Source: Ixodes scapularis (lineage: Eukaryota > Arthropoda > Arachnida > Ixodida > Ixodidae). Taken from it: a DNA stretch of 64,000 nt. Position numbers and translations under genes: made by a program. Shown piece by piece: positions 32,926 through 44,640 of this stretch (position 1 is the first letter of the stretch; every line of letters begins with the position of its first letter). A model generated the notes under the pieces. That model saw nothing but the letters and a program-made list of their open reading frames with translations. It was not told where the DNA came from and did no database searches. The stretch lies in assembly GCF_016920785.2 (NCBI RefSeq), contig NW_024609846.1, positions 88,438,570 through 88,502,569 of the forward strand, in the 5' to 3' direction.

Positions 32926-34664
32926 ATGTACAAGTTACTCAAAAAAGTAATTAAGTTAAGTTACTGAGCATTCACGTCAAAAGTAATTTGAGTAGAGTAG
33001 AAATTACTCAAATAGAAAGTAATCCAGAAAATTATTAATTACCGTAAAAAAGTAGCAAACTACTTTTGAAGTTACATCTCAAGTTACTTTTATATGGTTC
33101 TTTTTTTATTGTAAAAAGAAAGTACAGAAGTCTTGATCCGTTGGCGAAATTGTGTTAGCCAAACATGAATTGGCTTGTTTTTTTCCCAGACATGCTTTAA
33201 TAGCTAGTTCTGCTTCTGCGTGCCTAATTGTATTGTACTTTCTTGTTTGTTTTGTCAATTATGTACGGCGAGTCTGTCATTTCTACTTTGACGTTTAGCA
33301 CTGTTTGAGCTTGATATTTTCGACAGTGTTTGCTTGCTTACAGTGTTACGTAAAGTACATCTAAAAAGTACTTGAAGTAAGGTACAAAGTAAATGAAAGG
33401 TTATGTACTTCAAGTAAAGTAGTAAGTGCACCGTGTGCAATGTACTTGAAGTAACGTATATAAATACAATATGTTTCAAGGTAAAGTACAAGCACTTTTA
33501 ACACAATCTTTCATGATGCCCCTTCGTTCTCTATATAGTGATTTTTTTAACTTGTATGCATTGCTCCAGGGGTAATCGAAGGTGCATTAGGTTTTTACGG
33601 AAATGGCAGCAAATATTGTATAATGTCAAGTCGCCGCAGAGTAGTTGTTTTACTCTCGCTGACAAGCTATTTGACACAATCAACTTATAAGGCACTTCTT
33701 TCTATCGGCCTTACAGCCGCCATTACTTCACTCAGAGAAATGACCAGATGACGTCTCGAAAGAGCGCGTCTCCTCAAGACGATACCGCCATTGTTTGTTT
33801 TCAAATTCAGGGAATCTACATTGAAGTCGGGAGTCTTACTTTCCTCGGAAAATACAAGTACATGTACAGAAAATTTACTTCAAGTAAAGTAAAATTTTTC
33901 TAAGCAGTAGTACTTTAAGTACCATGCAGTGGCGTACCAACCTGTTTTTGAGTGTGTGTGTGTGGGGGGAGGGGGAGGGGCAAACCAGACCCCCCCCCCC
34001 CCCACCCAGTGCCGGGAGGCGGTGCCCTTGGTATCCCTTGGGCGCCGCCGGCCAGTGTTTGCCCTGCCCAATGGCGGCAGTTTCAAGGGCGGCGGGGGGG
34101 GGGGGGGGGGGTGGACAAAACACATGCTTTTCCCCCTCACTCTGACAACTGGGGGGGGGGGGGGGGGGGTCAAGCGCCCTTGTCCCCTCGGTTCGTACAC
34201 CCATGGCACCATGATACATGATACATAGAGTAGTTCCCAACACTGCTAGTTTAATATTTTTTTACATAAAAACGTTGGGGGAATTACTACAGCTTTCTCG
34301 AATGACCTTTGAATCTTTGAAGATCTGCATATTCTGAGTTTTGGGAGGAAAGGCAACGTAAAAAGCTCATCTTTGCGTCGCCCCTTTGCACGCTATTCTT
34401 CGAGTACAGCGCAAACTACGGGAGCACCTGATGAGTTTAGAGCAGGTGCTGCATTTTGTTGCGTCCTTTGAGTGAAGGTGCAGTGTGTGCATCTCCTGTA
34501 GTGGCCGGAAGTCTGTAACAGCCTTTTTTTCAAATTGGTCAAGTCTCCTTGAGCTTCGGGACACAAAGAAATGTCAGACTTGGGCGCTAATCCCGCAGTT
34601 ACTCGGTCGCTCTTGCGTCGTGTCCGTTCGCTCCCGGCGCCTCGTAGCAGCGCTGTCGCAGTGT

Positions 34665-34695
<31 letters not shown>

Positions 34696-35025
34696 GGGGG
34701 GGGCGGGGGCTTCTGAAAATTTTGGGGGGGTTCCGGACTTTCCAAACCATTTTCTCCCCCCCCCCCCCCTTCCTACGCCACATGCCTCCCACTCTTTGCA
34801 AATATCAGCTGATTTTCCAACATATCTGCTTTGTGCAAGAATGTTTTTTGACCAACAAAACTACCACTAAAATTTAAAAGTAATTTGTAATTTGAGAATA
34901 AGTTACTCAGAGAAAGTAATTAAAGTAAACTACTAATTACCGAAATAAAAATGTAATTAAAAGTTACTAAACTACTCAGATAAGTAGTTAAACTAAAGTA
35001 ACTTGAGTAGAGTAGTTGAACTACG
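32926..35025 (-). repeat. ATTAC/TAGTT-rich dispersed repeat, copy B (inverted relative to copy A)
   Basis: Outer regions are rich in AAGTAATT, GAGTAGAGTAG and AAGTAAAGTAG. The core shares blocks with copy A on the opposite strand. It is interrupted by the G-run element at 33927-34205 and contains a GT microsatellite running into a long G run (34661-34705). Confidence 0.65.
33927..34205 (+). mobile_element. G-run hAT-type MITE, 279 bp
   Basis: Starts CAGTGGCGTACCAACC. Its inverted end reads CATGGGTGTACGAACC on the opposite strand (12 of 16 match). Flanking 8-mers GTACCATG (33919-33926) and GCACCATG (34206-34213) match at 7 of 8. The inside carries C and G homopolymer runs of up to about 19. 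Open frames across it are poly-Gly or poly-Pro and not genes. Confidence 0.72.
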
Positions 35026-35784
35026 TATTGCATTGCATCAAGAGTTTGCATCTCAAAACTCAAATAGACACGGACAATCGGGATCGTTTTCTAAAACTCC
35101 TCTAAGTTTATTAGACGGACAGCTTATGGCGTACATGACAATACGAACGTGATAACGTAAGTTAAAAACAAATTATGAAGCACGATTAAACTGCTCTCAT
35201 ACTGATCAAGTTTGAAATTCAATCCGAAGAACCATGAGGTTTGATATGGTTGCCTGGAGAGTAAACGTATAGGCGAACGTTCGCTCATCCTCAACTGGCA
35301 ACTTGCGGATTACATACAATCAAATCAGCGGGCTTCAAATATGTAATCGGGAATAGATGCATAGGCTGACGCGGGCATCACGGAATAACGAAATAAAATC
35401 GTCTGGTTTAGACGTTTCGTGAAATGCAGTGATGGCGCAATAGCACTGGAAGACAACGCTATATACCAGGGATGCTAATTGGCTGTTTATCGATACACTG
35501 AAACCCGTGACGGTGTCGACCACGACCACGACAACTGAATTCGCAAAAGGCTTCCGCGCACCGCTAACTGCACGCCGGAAGTCTGTAAAACAGGGGTTGG
35601 CCAAGACCGGCCATCCTCATTTACAACAGGATCGAGTCGACTGCCCGCATTCTGGCTTTCTGGCGTGGGCGGGATCAGTCGGTCCCGTGCAGGCCTCGAG
35701 CGAGATAAGCCTCACCATGTCGAGCGCGCGAATGCCGCTTTTTTCTCTCGTCGCCCTCGCTGGGCTAACACCTTCTTGAAACTA
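35026..35784. other. no recognised feature
   Basis: Unique-looking sequence. A short open frame (35507-35779) begins just after a GACCACGACCACGACAAC stretch and has no recognisable motif. Confidence 0.4.
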
Positions 35785-36061
35785 TAGTGCTCCGGAGTTG
35801 TTACTCCGGAGTTGGAATGATAACGGAATCATTCCGCGCTTTTGCGACCCCGGAATGGAATGGGAATGGAATGGCGGCACCGCTGGGGGGGAATGGAATT
35901 GGAATAGAATTAGATGCCTCTTGCCATGAATGGAATGGGAGGGGAATGGGTTTGGTTCTTATGCGAACTGTGTTGATTTTTACAGCGGAGCTGTTAAGGG
36001 CCAGTTTCCCCAGGATCATGTCCCCCGCAAATAAATAAAAACACCGAACTCTGGACACCTA

Positions 36062-36126
36062 CCGCCATCTATGAGCGACGGCGGCAAGCCACGTATCTGG
36101 TTGGCGCCGTCGCTCACAGATGGCGG
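36062..36126. repeat. hairpin, 22-bp arms
   Basis: Arms at 36062-36083 and 36105-36126 are complementary except for one position (CCGCCATCTATGAGCG with CGCTCACAGATGGCGG), around a 21-nt loop. Small MITE or structural element of the surrounding transposon. Confidence 0.8.
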
Positions 36127-36489
36127 CAGCCTTTCCACTCTGCCTTGCCGACTTGCGGCCGGCCATTACTTTTCATTGTACAGCTCCGCTGGTCTTCCTT
36201 CTTCACCAAAATGGAAAGACTGAAAGATTTTGACATACGGCTTACGGGCTGATGGCGCAGTCCGATAGCGCGTGGTAAGTGGCTCTTGAAGCAGCGTCAT
36301 TGCACGGGAGGTGACGGACGTCTTGAATGTCTCACTGAGTTATGCTCCTTCGAGGATGAAAATGGCGCACACTCCGTGAAGCAACAAAAAGTGAAAAGTT
36401 GTAGACGGACAAGGTGTCGTCCATAATGCCGCGAGACGCGAAGAATAAACTGTTATAATCATACGGGATTAGGACGTAGATTTTAACCA

Positions 36490-38105
36490 TAATGTTGAAC
36501 CGAGCCTAAACCGAAAACCGGAGCAAAATTGTTATTTTCAACTGAACCGGGACAAAACTGTAACCCAAATCAAAGATTCTATATTGAACCCGAATGAAAT
36601 CGTAATCACATGTGGCGGTTGCCGGTTCATTGGAAACGGTTCGGCGTAATATAATGTGAGCCGCGCCTTCTTGCGGGTAAGCGGCGCGAAGTAAATAAAT
36701 AATCGCGACGGCAGCGTCAGCGGCTCAGTTTTGACTAAACAGACGGCAGCTACAACGTATAGAGACAGCTCCATAATAATGAAACAAAGAAGTATATTTC
36801 ACGTCTATCTGCAGCACAAATTGGCGTCGGCGTGGACTTCTATACTGTTTCACGTTACAATTGACCGCAAAAGACGCTACGAGCCACCGGAGTCAATAGC
36901 TCGGGGGTTATCACGTGTCCTCCGGGTTGAGCGGAGCGACGCGGGAAGCGCAAGACAAGCTGTAAACTATAGATTGGCCTCGTGTAGCTTGTATATCTCC
37001 ATCGCGGTACAACGTAAGGTGAAACAGAGTATATCTGACTATACCGAGAGGCTAAAGAGCTATTATTTTTGTGTATGTGTGTGTGTATGTATTTTCTTTT
37101 CTTGCTACTAAGCAATATTTCTTAAAGACTAAGGAAGCGAACATAAACAGCAAAATAAAAACTAAATGTTGACGGCTGGCGGCGCGTTTCTTCCGGGGTG
37201 GCGAAATATGGAGGCGTCAAGAGGCGAAGCTGCCACGAGTGCGACACTGCTACACCAGTCGCCTGGACGCCAGTCACCCAGAGCCCTGGACGCGGCTTGA
37301 AGAATATTTTTCGTGTGCGTGCATGCGTTTTCTAAAAACAACAAGTCGCCCTTGTCTTTCTTATGTCTTTTTTTAAATATTATTTGTCTTGCAACATGCT
37401 TTTGCTGTCTTTCTCCTCTTCAACTCAGTCGTTTGAGCAGGTCGTTCGGGTGTGCGGCGTGGGTAGATTGCCGTTTCGACCTGGATGAGCATCGTTTCGG
37501 CGTGCGGTCGTGTATCAGCACCGCGCGGTGCCCGTTATAGACCTCAGGCTAGTAGTCATGGTGCACTGGCTAAGTTTATCATCTACAGTGGGTAACAGTG
37601 TCACCATACTCTAGCATACGAAACTCCTGCTGTAAAGTAAACGACTAATTGGTTTGTGTGGGTAATCTGCTAGTAGCGCGTGCTCCCATCACGGTGTAAC
37701 CAGCGTGCCATGGCTGACTGACTTCACATGTGAGGACCGTACTTTTTGTACTGTTTCCAAGCGCTTGCATAAGCATCTGTTCCTTTTATAGAACAATGTT
37801 TGCGTTAAAAATTCAAGACCAGAAAACGAAATTAAGCATGTATTTGTTTTGTTGTCCTTGCTCCGCGACACGGCGTCTGGTGACCTTTTTTCTTTTTTTT
37901 TTAATACAGATGACGCTGTGTTGAACTCACCCTAAACGACTAGTAGCTGTGGACGTTTTTTTAAACCGGTTTGAATTGGTTCGTGCTTGGTAGAACCGGT
38001 AACCGAACCGTTATTTCAAAAGCACCACTGAACCAGACGCGAACCGGAACAAAATGTAAGCCTACTGAACCTGAACCGAACAAGAATGATGACCGGTTTG
38101 TCCCG
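36490..38105. mobile_element. AACCGG-rich hAT-type element, copy 2 (inverted, termini eroded)
   Basis: Both ends match the 2.3-kb element at 57654-59975 in reverse order: GAACCGGAACAAAATG near 38041-38056 matches its left end, and CCGAAAACCGG near 36511 its right end. The terminal CAGGGTGTCG is not preserved. No coding frame recognised. Confidence 0.7.
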
Positions 38106-38989
38106 CCCCGCTTTGAACAAACCGATCTTCTCGCGTTTGCGTGGAACGAAAATAAAGGATTGGACTGATTATGTTAAGAAGTCGCAAAAATTGTACAGCA
38201 AACGTAAAAGTTTACGTTTCAAGGCAGGTTCCATAATATGGTGGTACATACAGTGCCATGCGCTGGCGCCGTATATCGATTGCACTTTGTCAACGATTTT
38301 CTGTTCTTACTGCAATCCATGGAGCTTTGAAGCTGCTATACGCGCCTCGCTTCCAACAGCGCACTAGGGGTGTTGTTGGGCAAGTGCTCGGAGCAGAGAG
38401 CAAGATAGTTTCTTCTTGGCGTTTTTGCGACTCGCAAGCCTTTTACGATTGATCGCGTGATCAATGTCTTCAGTGACACCAAGTGCCACATAGCGCTTTC
38501 TGCAACCAGCCTTTGGCTTAGTAGAATGAGTGCTTTGAGAAAGCTTTTGCATAGTTTTGCAGTCCTCTTCGCGTTCAATAATGTCAGCAACATTATGCAG
38601 CTTTTTTTTCAGTCTCACAATCTGTCTGTCAATGGCCATTTCTTCACGTCTAGGAATTAGAGCAATATAAATAGCGAGTTTGGTCATTCCAGGATTGAAA
38701 ATGGGCCCAGCGTCTCCATTCCGAGGAGTTGAAAGGAAAGGAAGTTTCGAAAACTAATTCTCCAAAACGGATTTGGAATGGAAAGGGTGTCCCTATTCCG
38801 CAACACTGCTAGAAACTAAAGCACATGCACTTTGTTTTCTTACGTCAGTTACGTCACTGCACCTAGGCCAAGCGAAGAGCCAGCAGAGGCTTTTCACCGC
38901 CGAGCATCTGCGACGATGCTGACGAAGCACTTTAGACAGCCTAAGCAAATAATTTTTTGTTTGAATGGCCTCCCTAGTAGCACCATATG

Positions 38990-39260
38990 TTGCCATAACG
39001 TGACTGGAATGTCACAAATGTAATGTAACGTTGGGGCACATTTGGGTATGTTATAGCAATGTTTGAAAACTAACGTAACAGAAACGTTCTCCTGTTACAT
39101 TGTTTGACTGTCACTGAACGTCATGTAACGTTACATCACATAGGCAAACGTTCCAGGAATGTTAGAGAAGCAACATTGGAGCAACGTTTAGGAATAACCT
39201 CCTGGTAACATTTCCATCCTAACATACGGGCAATGTTATGCGACGATGTTGGCCTAATGT
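38990..39260. repeat. AACGTT/AACATT-rich degenerate repeat, block 1
   Basis: Many short copies of GTAACGTT, CAACGTT and GTAACATT in both orientations, as in 52370-52614 and 55528-55600. Likely subterminal repeats of a DNA transposon or a degenerate palindromic satellite. Confidence 0.6.
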
Positions 39261-40555
39261 GACGAAATGTGACGCATCACCACATCACACAGAGACTGGT
39301 CAAAGATACACGAAGATACCAAACTTATAATAGTTCAATGTTGAATTTCTTGTTCAAACTATTTTATTTTTATACAAACAGAAAGACCGCTCTAATGCTT
39401 GTCACTGGCGTGTTTGAAACAAAATGTTCAAAATGTACTCTGGAAAGATTGCAGAAAAATAAAAAAAAAATCTGTCCAAAAGGTTTATAATAAAATTGAA
39501 TTCATTTGTGTGTGTGGCATTTCCTTGCACAATTTTATAATCAAGTTTAACATCATAATGGGCTAAGTGGTAGTGCAAGGCTGGCAAACTGATAATGATC
39601 ATGCCTTACATTTCGTTGCCATAGAATTGTCCAGTGAGCTTTAACTCGAGAATTAAGGTGAACAAAAAGGTTTGATGTCGCCGCACTAAAGCAGACGCAA
39701 ACACACTAAGGCACCCTACTGTGGTTTTTGTCCATACTACGAACAAAAACACAAACCAACAGATCTTGTCGAGAAGTCTGTTGAGACTTGCCTGTTTGAG
39801 CTGGTTTCCCTCCTGCCCCTTAACCCGTGTCGTGTTGGCGAGTCTGCTCAATATTCACGAGCTAGCATGCACCCTCATCGTTGCTTTTAGGTTAAGGTCA
39901 TTCGGATGTCCAGCTTTTGCAACGCATGCTAAAGATAACAAGAGGGTGAAGTCATGGGGTGTTACTGTGTTATCAAAGATGGAAAACTGGCACTGGTGAC
40001 GTGACGATCCAAAGACCTCTCGAACATGTTAAGGATGGCATGAGTGTGGTAGCCTGTAAATTAATTTGGAACACGTAGCTAGCTGAAATTATCACCAAAG
40101 GTGTATTTTAGTTGTGTGCTCTATTACGTTATTTTCGCAGCGTAGCTCTGTTTCTGTGAAAAATATGAACATGATTACCATACGGCCAGGTGGCAGAGAG
40201 CTCTTGGGGTCGACCAACTGCTCTATCCGACCCGAGCTTGCTGCAAAATGATTTCTACTATTTAAAATAGAAGCGAGGACTAATTTCACAACGGACTCAG
40301 GTCAAATCGAGCGATTGGGTGGTTCTTACTCTCGCCCTGTCTTGGTTGTCTGCGCCAGTGCTTGCCATAGAGATTTAGAAAAATCTTGGAGCGTGCAGTA
40401 TAAAATACACCTTGGTTGAAAATTTGAAATAGTTACACACGGAAGCTCATATTTCAGTCCAATTTACAGCTCAGCACTCTATTCATTCGGAAAACTCAAA
40501 AAGTGGCGGCTCATTGCAGCATACTGCAAGTGAGACGACTGGCGGTAGCCATTGT
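39261..40555. other. no recognised feature
   Basis: AT-rich to balanced sequence with only short open frames. No repeat shared with the rest of the window was noticed. Confidence 0.4.
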
Positions 40556-41460
40556 CTCATAGACAGAGGAGGGGAAAAGGGAGACGGTTGAGGGGGAAGG
40601 TGAGCGAGGAGATGGGAAGGAGAATAGAGGCAGGAAGAAAGAGGTCAAGTAAAGGTCGAGGGCCAAAAACACACGGTCACACAAGGAAGACAGGAGACGG
40701 AAGGAAAAGGGGGGGGGGGGGGGGGGGACTGAGGATGAGAGGCTGAGGGACCATGAAGAGAAAGGTGAAGAAAAATGGGGCAGGGAGGAGCAAGATAGGA
40801 CGAAGGAGAGAGGAAAGAGGGGAGGAAGAGCACACAGAGGGAATATGAGACCAATGCTGGAGAACGAGTGGAGAGGAATGAGGAGATGGGACGGGGTGGG
40901 GCCAGGTAAGACGTAAAACATCGCAGGTCATAGGCCTCGGTTGCATGGACACAGGATCACACCTCCCCGACCACTCAAAATGAAGAGCCATATGCAGCTG
41001 CCACTAAAAAGGAAAGGTCAAAGGCCATGAACACAGAATCACTCAAACGAGAGAGAAGGGGGAAGAGGGGAGGAAAGGTGAGGTGGATGGGTAGCGGGAA
41101 GAGGAAGGTGAACGGGAGAGTAGAGGAAGAGGGGAGGGACGAATAAGGAGACCGAGGAGATAGAAGGGGATATGGCGAGGAGGAGCAGTCAAGGGTCCGA
41201 AGTGGAGATCAAAGGTCAAAGGCAACGAACATATAATCCTATGGAGGTGGGGGAGGGGGAGCGAGGGGCCACAGGCATTAAATCATGCGAGGAAATGAGA
41301 AGAAAAAGGTTAGGAAAGGCAACATAGGAGAGATGGGACGGGAATGGGGCGAGATGAAAGAAAAGTAAGCGAGAGTAGGGGTGGGGGGGGGGGGGGGGGG
41401 GGCAGGTAGGAAGGAGATCCAGCATTAAGGGCCACGGACACACGGACACACTCCGCCGAC
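40556..41460 (+). repeat. homopurine (GGA/GAA-rich) tract with degenerate tandem units
   Basis: About 900 bp of strongly purine-biased sequence. It is broken at intervals by related segments such as AAAGGTCAAAGGCCATGAAC (near 41015), AAAGGTCAAAGGCAACGAAC (near 41214) and GGGCCACGGACACACG (near 41431), giving roughly 200-bp degenerate units. It includes two long G runs. Open frames on the minus strand (Ser/Pro/Leu-rich) reflect composition only. Confidence 0.75.
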
Positions 41461-41483
41461 CACTGAAAATGATGGGGAGGCAC

Positions 41484-41739
41484 TCACTTGATCGAATGGC
41501 GTGTTAGCGAACGCCCACGTTTCACCGAATGACACTTTAGCGAAAATTCGGACGCCGCGAAGCGGCGTTTTCGAGTGGGCCAAGTGGGTTCACATTTTTG
41601 TAATGAGTCGCGGCAGACTGCCGCCGCAAAGCGGCGTAAGCGCAGCGCGGCGAATGGGTTAACGCGCGCCCCCGTTATTCGCTAAAACGTCGATTCGCTC
41701 AAATGTCACTGTTCGCTAAAACGCCATTTGCTCATGTGA
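41484..41739. mobile_element. small MITE with TTAGCGAA-type subterminal repeats
   Basis: Ends TCACTTGATCGAATGGCG and, inverted, TCACATGAGCAAATGGCG. Inside, repeated TTAGCGAA and CGAATG motifs flank a GC-rich core (41545-41670) shared with 23590-23710. No duplication is evident. Confidence 0.6.
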
Positions 41740-42626
41740 TATGGGCCCCCTTTTGGGCCATGCACGGCCATTACAGTAAAAGACGAAGAGAAGTGAAGCG
41801 CGCGGACGAGTGAGTGATGATGATAGCGCATACTATTGTTGATGATTTTCAGTGCACGGGCGGCTGTGCGTCACACGCGTGCTTCTGCTTTGCTCGTAAC
41901 TAATATGAAACGAGTATAATCGAACACACATAGTTAGTCGTCGTTCACTTCTCGCCAAAAAGCCGTCGACACAAGTGGTCAGAACAAAATCAAACGATCT
42001 CGGGACATAAGGCTCTAATATTTGAGCTTGAGGCTTCGAAGCTCGCTCTGCGTGGACCACCCTTTGCCTACATTTGTTATCTGTACGCATCACAATGGTA
42101 CAGCACAGTCGCATAGCTACGGTACTACCGTTTCGACGTTAACAGTTCACTATCGTTAGCGATATTACGGTCGAGGTCAACCACTGATCATTGCAAGACG
42201 TTGCAAGATCACCACCGCCCGTCATGATTGTACACTAGTATACGGCATTACGATTATGGCTGTACGGCTTATACCAATTTTCAATTTCTCCAATCGATCT
42301 CATGTTTTATAACTCTTAAAAAAAACTTATTTTAGTACTGTCAGATAAATTTCCACAGTTTATTCCTACTTGAAACTTCATGTTTAATCGTTTACTCGTT
42401 TACGCACACTGTTGACAAGCCAAGACGCCAAGATATGCAAGTAGCTCAAGCCAAGCAAGGTCGAAGCCAGATTGACCACGTGACCGCATTTCAACGGACA
42501 AACGGGCCAACGGACCCTCAAGGCCTGTTTCTGTTTCATCAGACCGCTCTGCCGATCTCTCGGCGTGAAGGAAACGTAAAGAGAGGTATGTTGCATTTTT
42601 GTTGCTGTTACTACTTGTGCTGAACA
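41740..42626. other. spacer upstream of a broken gene
   Basis: No repeat or gene recognised. The last 150 bp could hold the promoter or 5' UTR of the pseudogene that starts at 42627. Confidence 0.35.
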
Positions 42627-44230
42627 ATGGAGCGGGCGAAGCGTTCGCTATCGGAGCTATCCGATCGCCAAAAAAGACGTAGAGTAGCCGGAAGTGTTCG
42701 CAAGGAACGTGAAAGTTGCGTTACGAGCAGTGAGGAGTCGGTGGACACTGAGGAAGCATACCCTCTTCCACCTGGACAACAGGCCGTGGCAGCACATGCA
42801 AGTTTTTCCGGAGAGTTTGAGTACCGACGAGCTTCTGAGTGCGAATCTGAGTCGAGCCATAGCCTCCTCTATACGGAGAAAGCCTGGCACATCGACGACG
42901 GAGCCATAGGGCGCGCGGCCGCAGGAAAAAGGAGAGGAGGAGCGCGCCGAACGGTGACCAATATGGTAGCGCAGAGCAGAAAGGGCAGACCTAGACAGCG
43001 AGCGCTTGGGTCATGAGCGGCCGCTCCCCGAACCACGCTTGTTTTTGTGTTTTCCTCACCGTCGTTTTCCTACTCCGGGAGAAACGGGCGCGGCGATTCG
43101 AAAGGGCGCAGGGAGAAACGGGAAAGGGTGGACGTTGAGTTTCTCCTCTCCACGATAGCAACAAGAAAAGAGAGAAAAAAAAAAAGATTGTTTCTGCGTT
43201 TGGCCGCTCGCTCTTTTGTGGCGCTAGCGGACAAGGTTCTCTCCGCTCCCGTTTCTCCGCCCCTCCTTTCCCATTTACGGCAGCCGTCTTTTCACGCGAC
43301 GCGCCAGGCTTTCTCCGTATAGAGGAGGCTATGGTCGAGCGATACGGGTGGTGCACGAAATAACCTAAGCTCAAAACACCTGTGTCAAAATCCCCGCCGC
43401 GAATTCCCCGCGTTACCTCCCCCCTCTTCAAAATCCCCGGCTTTCAAAACCCCCTTTCCATTATCCCCTTATCAGTTCCCCCGGGCCAGCGCTCCTTAGA
43501 AACCATTTGAAAAAGCGCTTTTATGGACACTTCATAAAGCTGAGCTGTGTTATGACCATCCTAGCCAGCCCCAAATTTTCATTGGCACACTGTGATCTTG
43601 CAAAATCTCTCTTGAGAGAGTTTGTTCCTGGAGCTGGTGCCTTTTATGAGGGGTCTATGTCTACAACATGCACTCCCTGATCCACCTGACAAGACGTTCG
43701 ACGGTTCAGCCCTGTCAACACCTTCTCGGCCTTTCCCTTTGAGAACTTCCTTGGGAGGCTCAAGAAGTTGGTGAGCGGTCCCTCCTTGGCACTGCAGCAG
43801 GTTATCAAGAGGCACTCAGAAATGAATCCCACCACCGTGTCAAGTTCTATGCGACAGAAGTGTGCTCTGCTCAAGCAACACCGAGACGGACCTGAACCGC
43901 CAAGCTTCAAGAAAACCCAGTGCAGTGAGCTTGTATTAGACGGAGCACATTTCTCTCTGAAGCCGTCCGGCAACTGTGTTCAACTGAAGGATGATTGCTG
44001 TTGTTAGGAACTTCATTTAGTCGGATGGTAACCGTAGCATCTGCGGACAGTTTTTCCGGAATCTCAGCAACCTTTATACTTCAAAGCTGCCATCATCAGA
44101 GCTAGGAATTTTTTAGAGCTACAGGGCTCTCCAAGCAGTATTCAGTGGGGAGTGTGCAAGACATCAGTGGAAGTGTGTCTGCTTGCAATATAACCAGGGC
44201 TATGCTGTTTTTTTTTCTCTACTTCACTTG
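42627..44230 (+). pseudogene. transposase-like multi-domain gene, broken and split by a MITE
   Basis: It opens with a basic, Ser/Glu-rich N-terminus (MERAKRSLSELSDRQKRRRV). A 478-bp MITE then cuts it (42857-43334). From about 43610 the sequence reads in shifting frames as FVPGAGAFYEGS, YNMHSLIHLT, then FSPVNTFSAFPFENFLGRLK, VSGPSLALQQVIKRHSE and, further on, FRNLSNLYTSKLPSSELGIF. From memory, this order (NxHSLIHL, then FSAFPFEN, then LKRLV) recurs in a repetitive invertebrate protein family that looks transposon-derived, possibly CACTA/EnSpm-like. At least three frame changes and several stops are present. Family name uncertain; protein-coding origin likely. Confidence 0.6.
42857..43334. mobile_element. 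MITE, 478 bp, with 5-bp duplication TCGAG
   Basis: Left end CCATAGCCTCCTCTATACGG and right end is its inverted copy (30-bp near-perfect terminal repeat continuing AGAAAGCCTGGC). TCGAG is duplicated at 42852-42856 and 43335-43339. GC-rich inside, no coding frame. It interrupts the first exon of the broken gene. Confidence 0.85.
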
Positions 44231-44347
44231 CAAGTGTGATCAATGTTTGCAACCATTGTACATTGGTTGTGCTTAATACGAAAACTGTATTTTTAGTGAC
44301 TTATGACTGGTCTTTAAGGTAATAAAGGCTTTATTTGTTGATTTCAG

Positions 44348-44534
44348 GAAATGTACTCTCTTGTCCATTTTTTGGCCGAAAATGATGTCGCAGTTTTCCC
44401 TACCTGTTGGGTGTGCAATGGCCGCACGGCATGGTCACCCTACAAATCAAATCTGTTGATGATGGCAATTCGAGAGCGTGAAGAGCATTCGACTGACTGG
44501 TCCACATTCTCCTGTCAGGTGATGGCATCATTTT
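44348..44534 (+). pseudogene. exon-like segment 1 of a second gene relic
   Basis: Preceded by a polypyrimidine acceptor ending TTGATTTCAG and followed by the donor GTAAGT. It encodes MYSLVHFLAENDVAVFPTCW and continues open for 61 codons. The layout (MYxLVxFxxEND-VAVxPxxW, then a WSPYKS motif) recalls the N-terminus of a repetitive tick protein family, from memory. The exon ends in phase 1, which matches the start of the segment at 45162. A CAGGGTGTCTAGC transposon end begins only 10 bp after the donor. Confidence 0.55.
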
Positions 44535-44544
44535 GTAAGTATAG

Positions 44545-44640
44545 CAGGGTGTCTAGCGACCGGGAAAACCGGGAATAGTCAGGGAAATTTTAATTACCGG
44601 GAAAAATCAGGGATACTGTCAAAAATCAAGCCCAGTCAGG
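44545..44640 (+). mobile_element. left end of a CAGGGTGTCTAGC-type element
   Basis: CAGGGTGTCTAGCGACCGGG followed by repeated TCAGGGAAA and ACCGGGAAAA motifs. The same terminal motif starts the element at 47632. The matching right end was not found nearby. Confidence 0.6.

Larger units (their letters stand above)
35785..38808. mobile_element. GGAATGG-rich DNA transposon remnant (hAT-like), host of a nested element
   Basis: The left end (TAGTGCTCCGGAG, then repeated GGAATGG to about 35960) and right end (ATTCCGCAACACTG, with GGAATGG motifs) are imperfect inverted counterparts. Flanks CTTGAAAC and CTAGAAAC are a possible imperfect 8-bp duplication. The AACCGG-rich element at 36490-38105 lies inside. 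No transposase frame. Confidence 0.45.

Noticed and set aside
40511..40991. Minus-strand frames of 69-136 codons rich in Ser, Pro and Leu
   Set aside because: Composition artefact of the homopurine tract.
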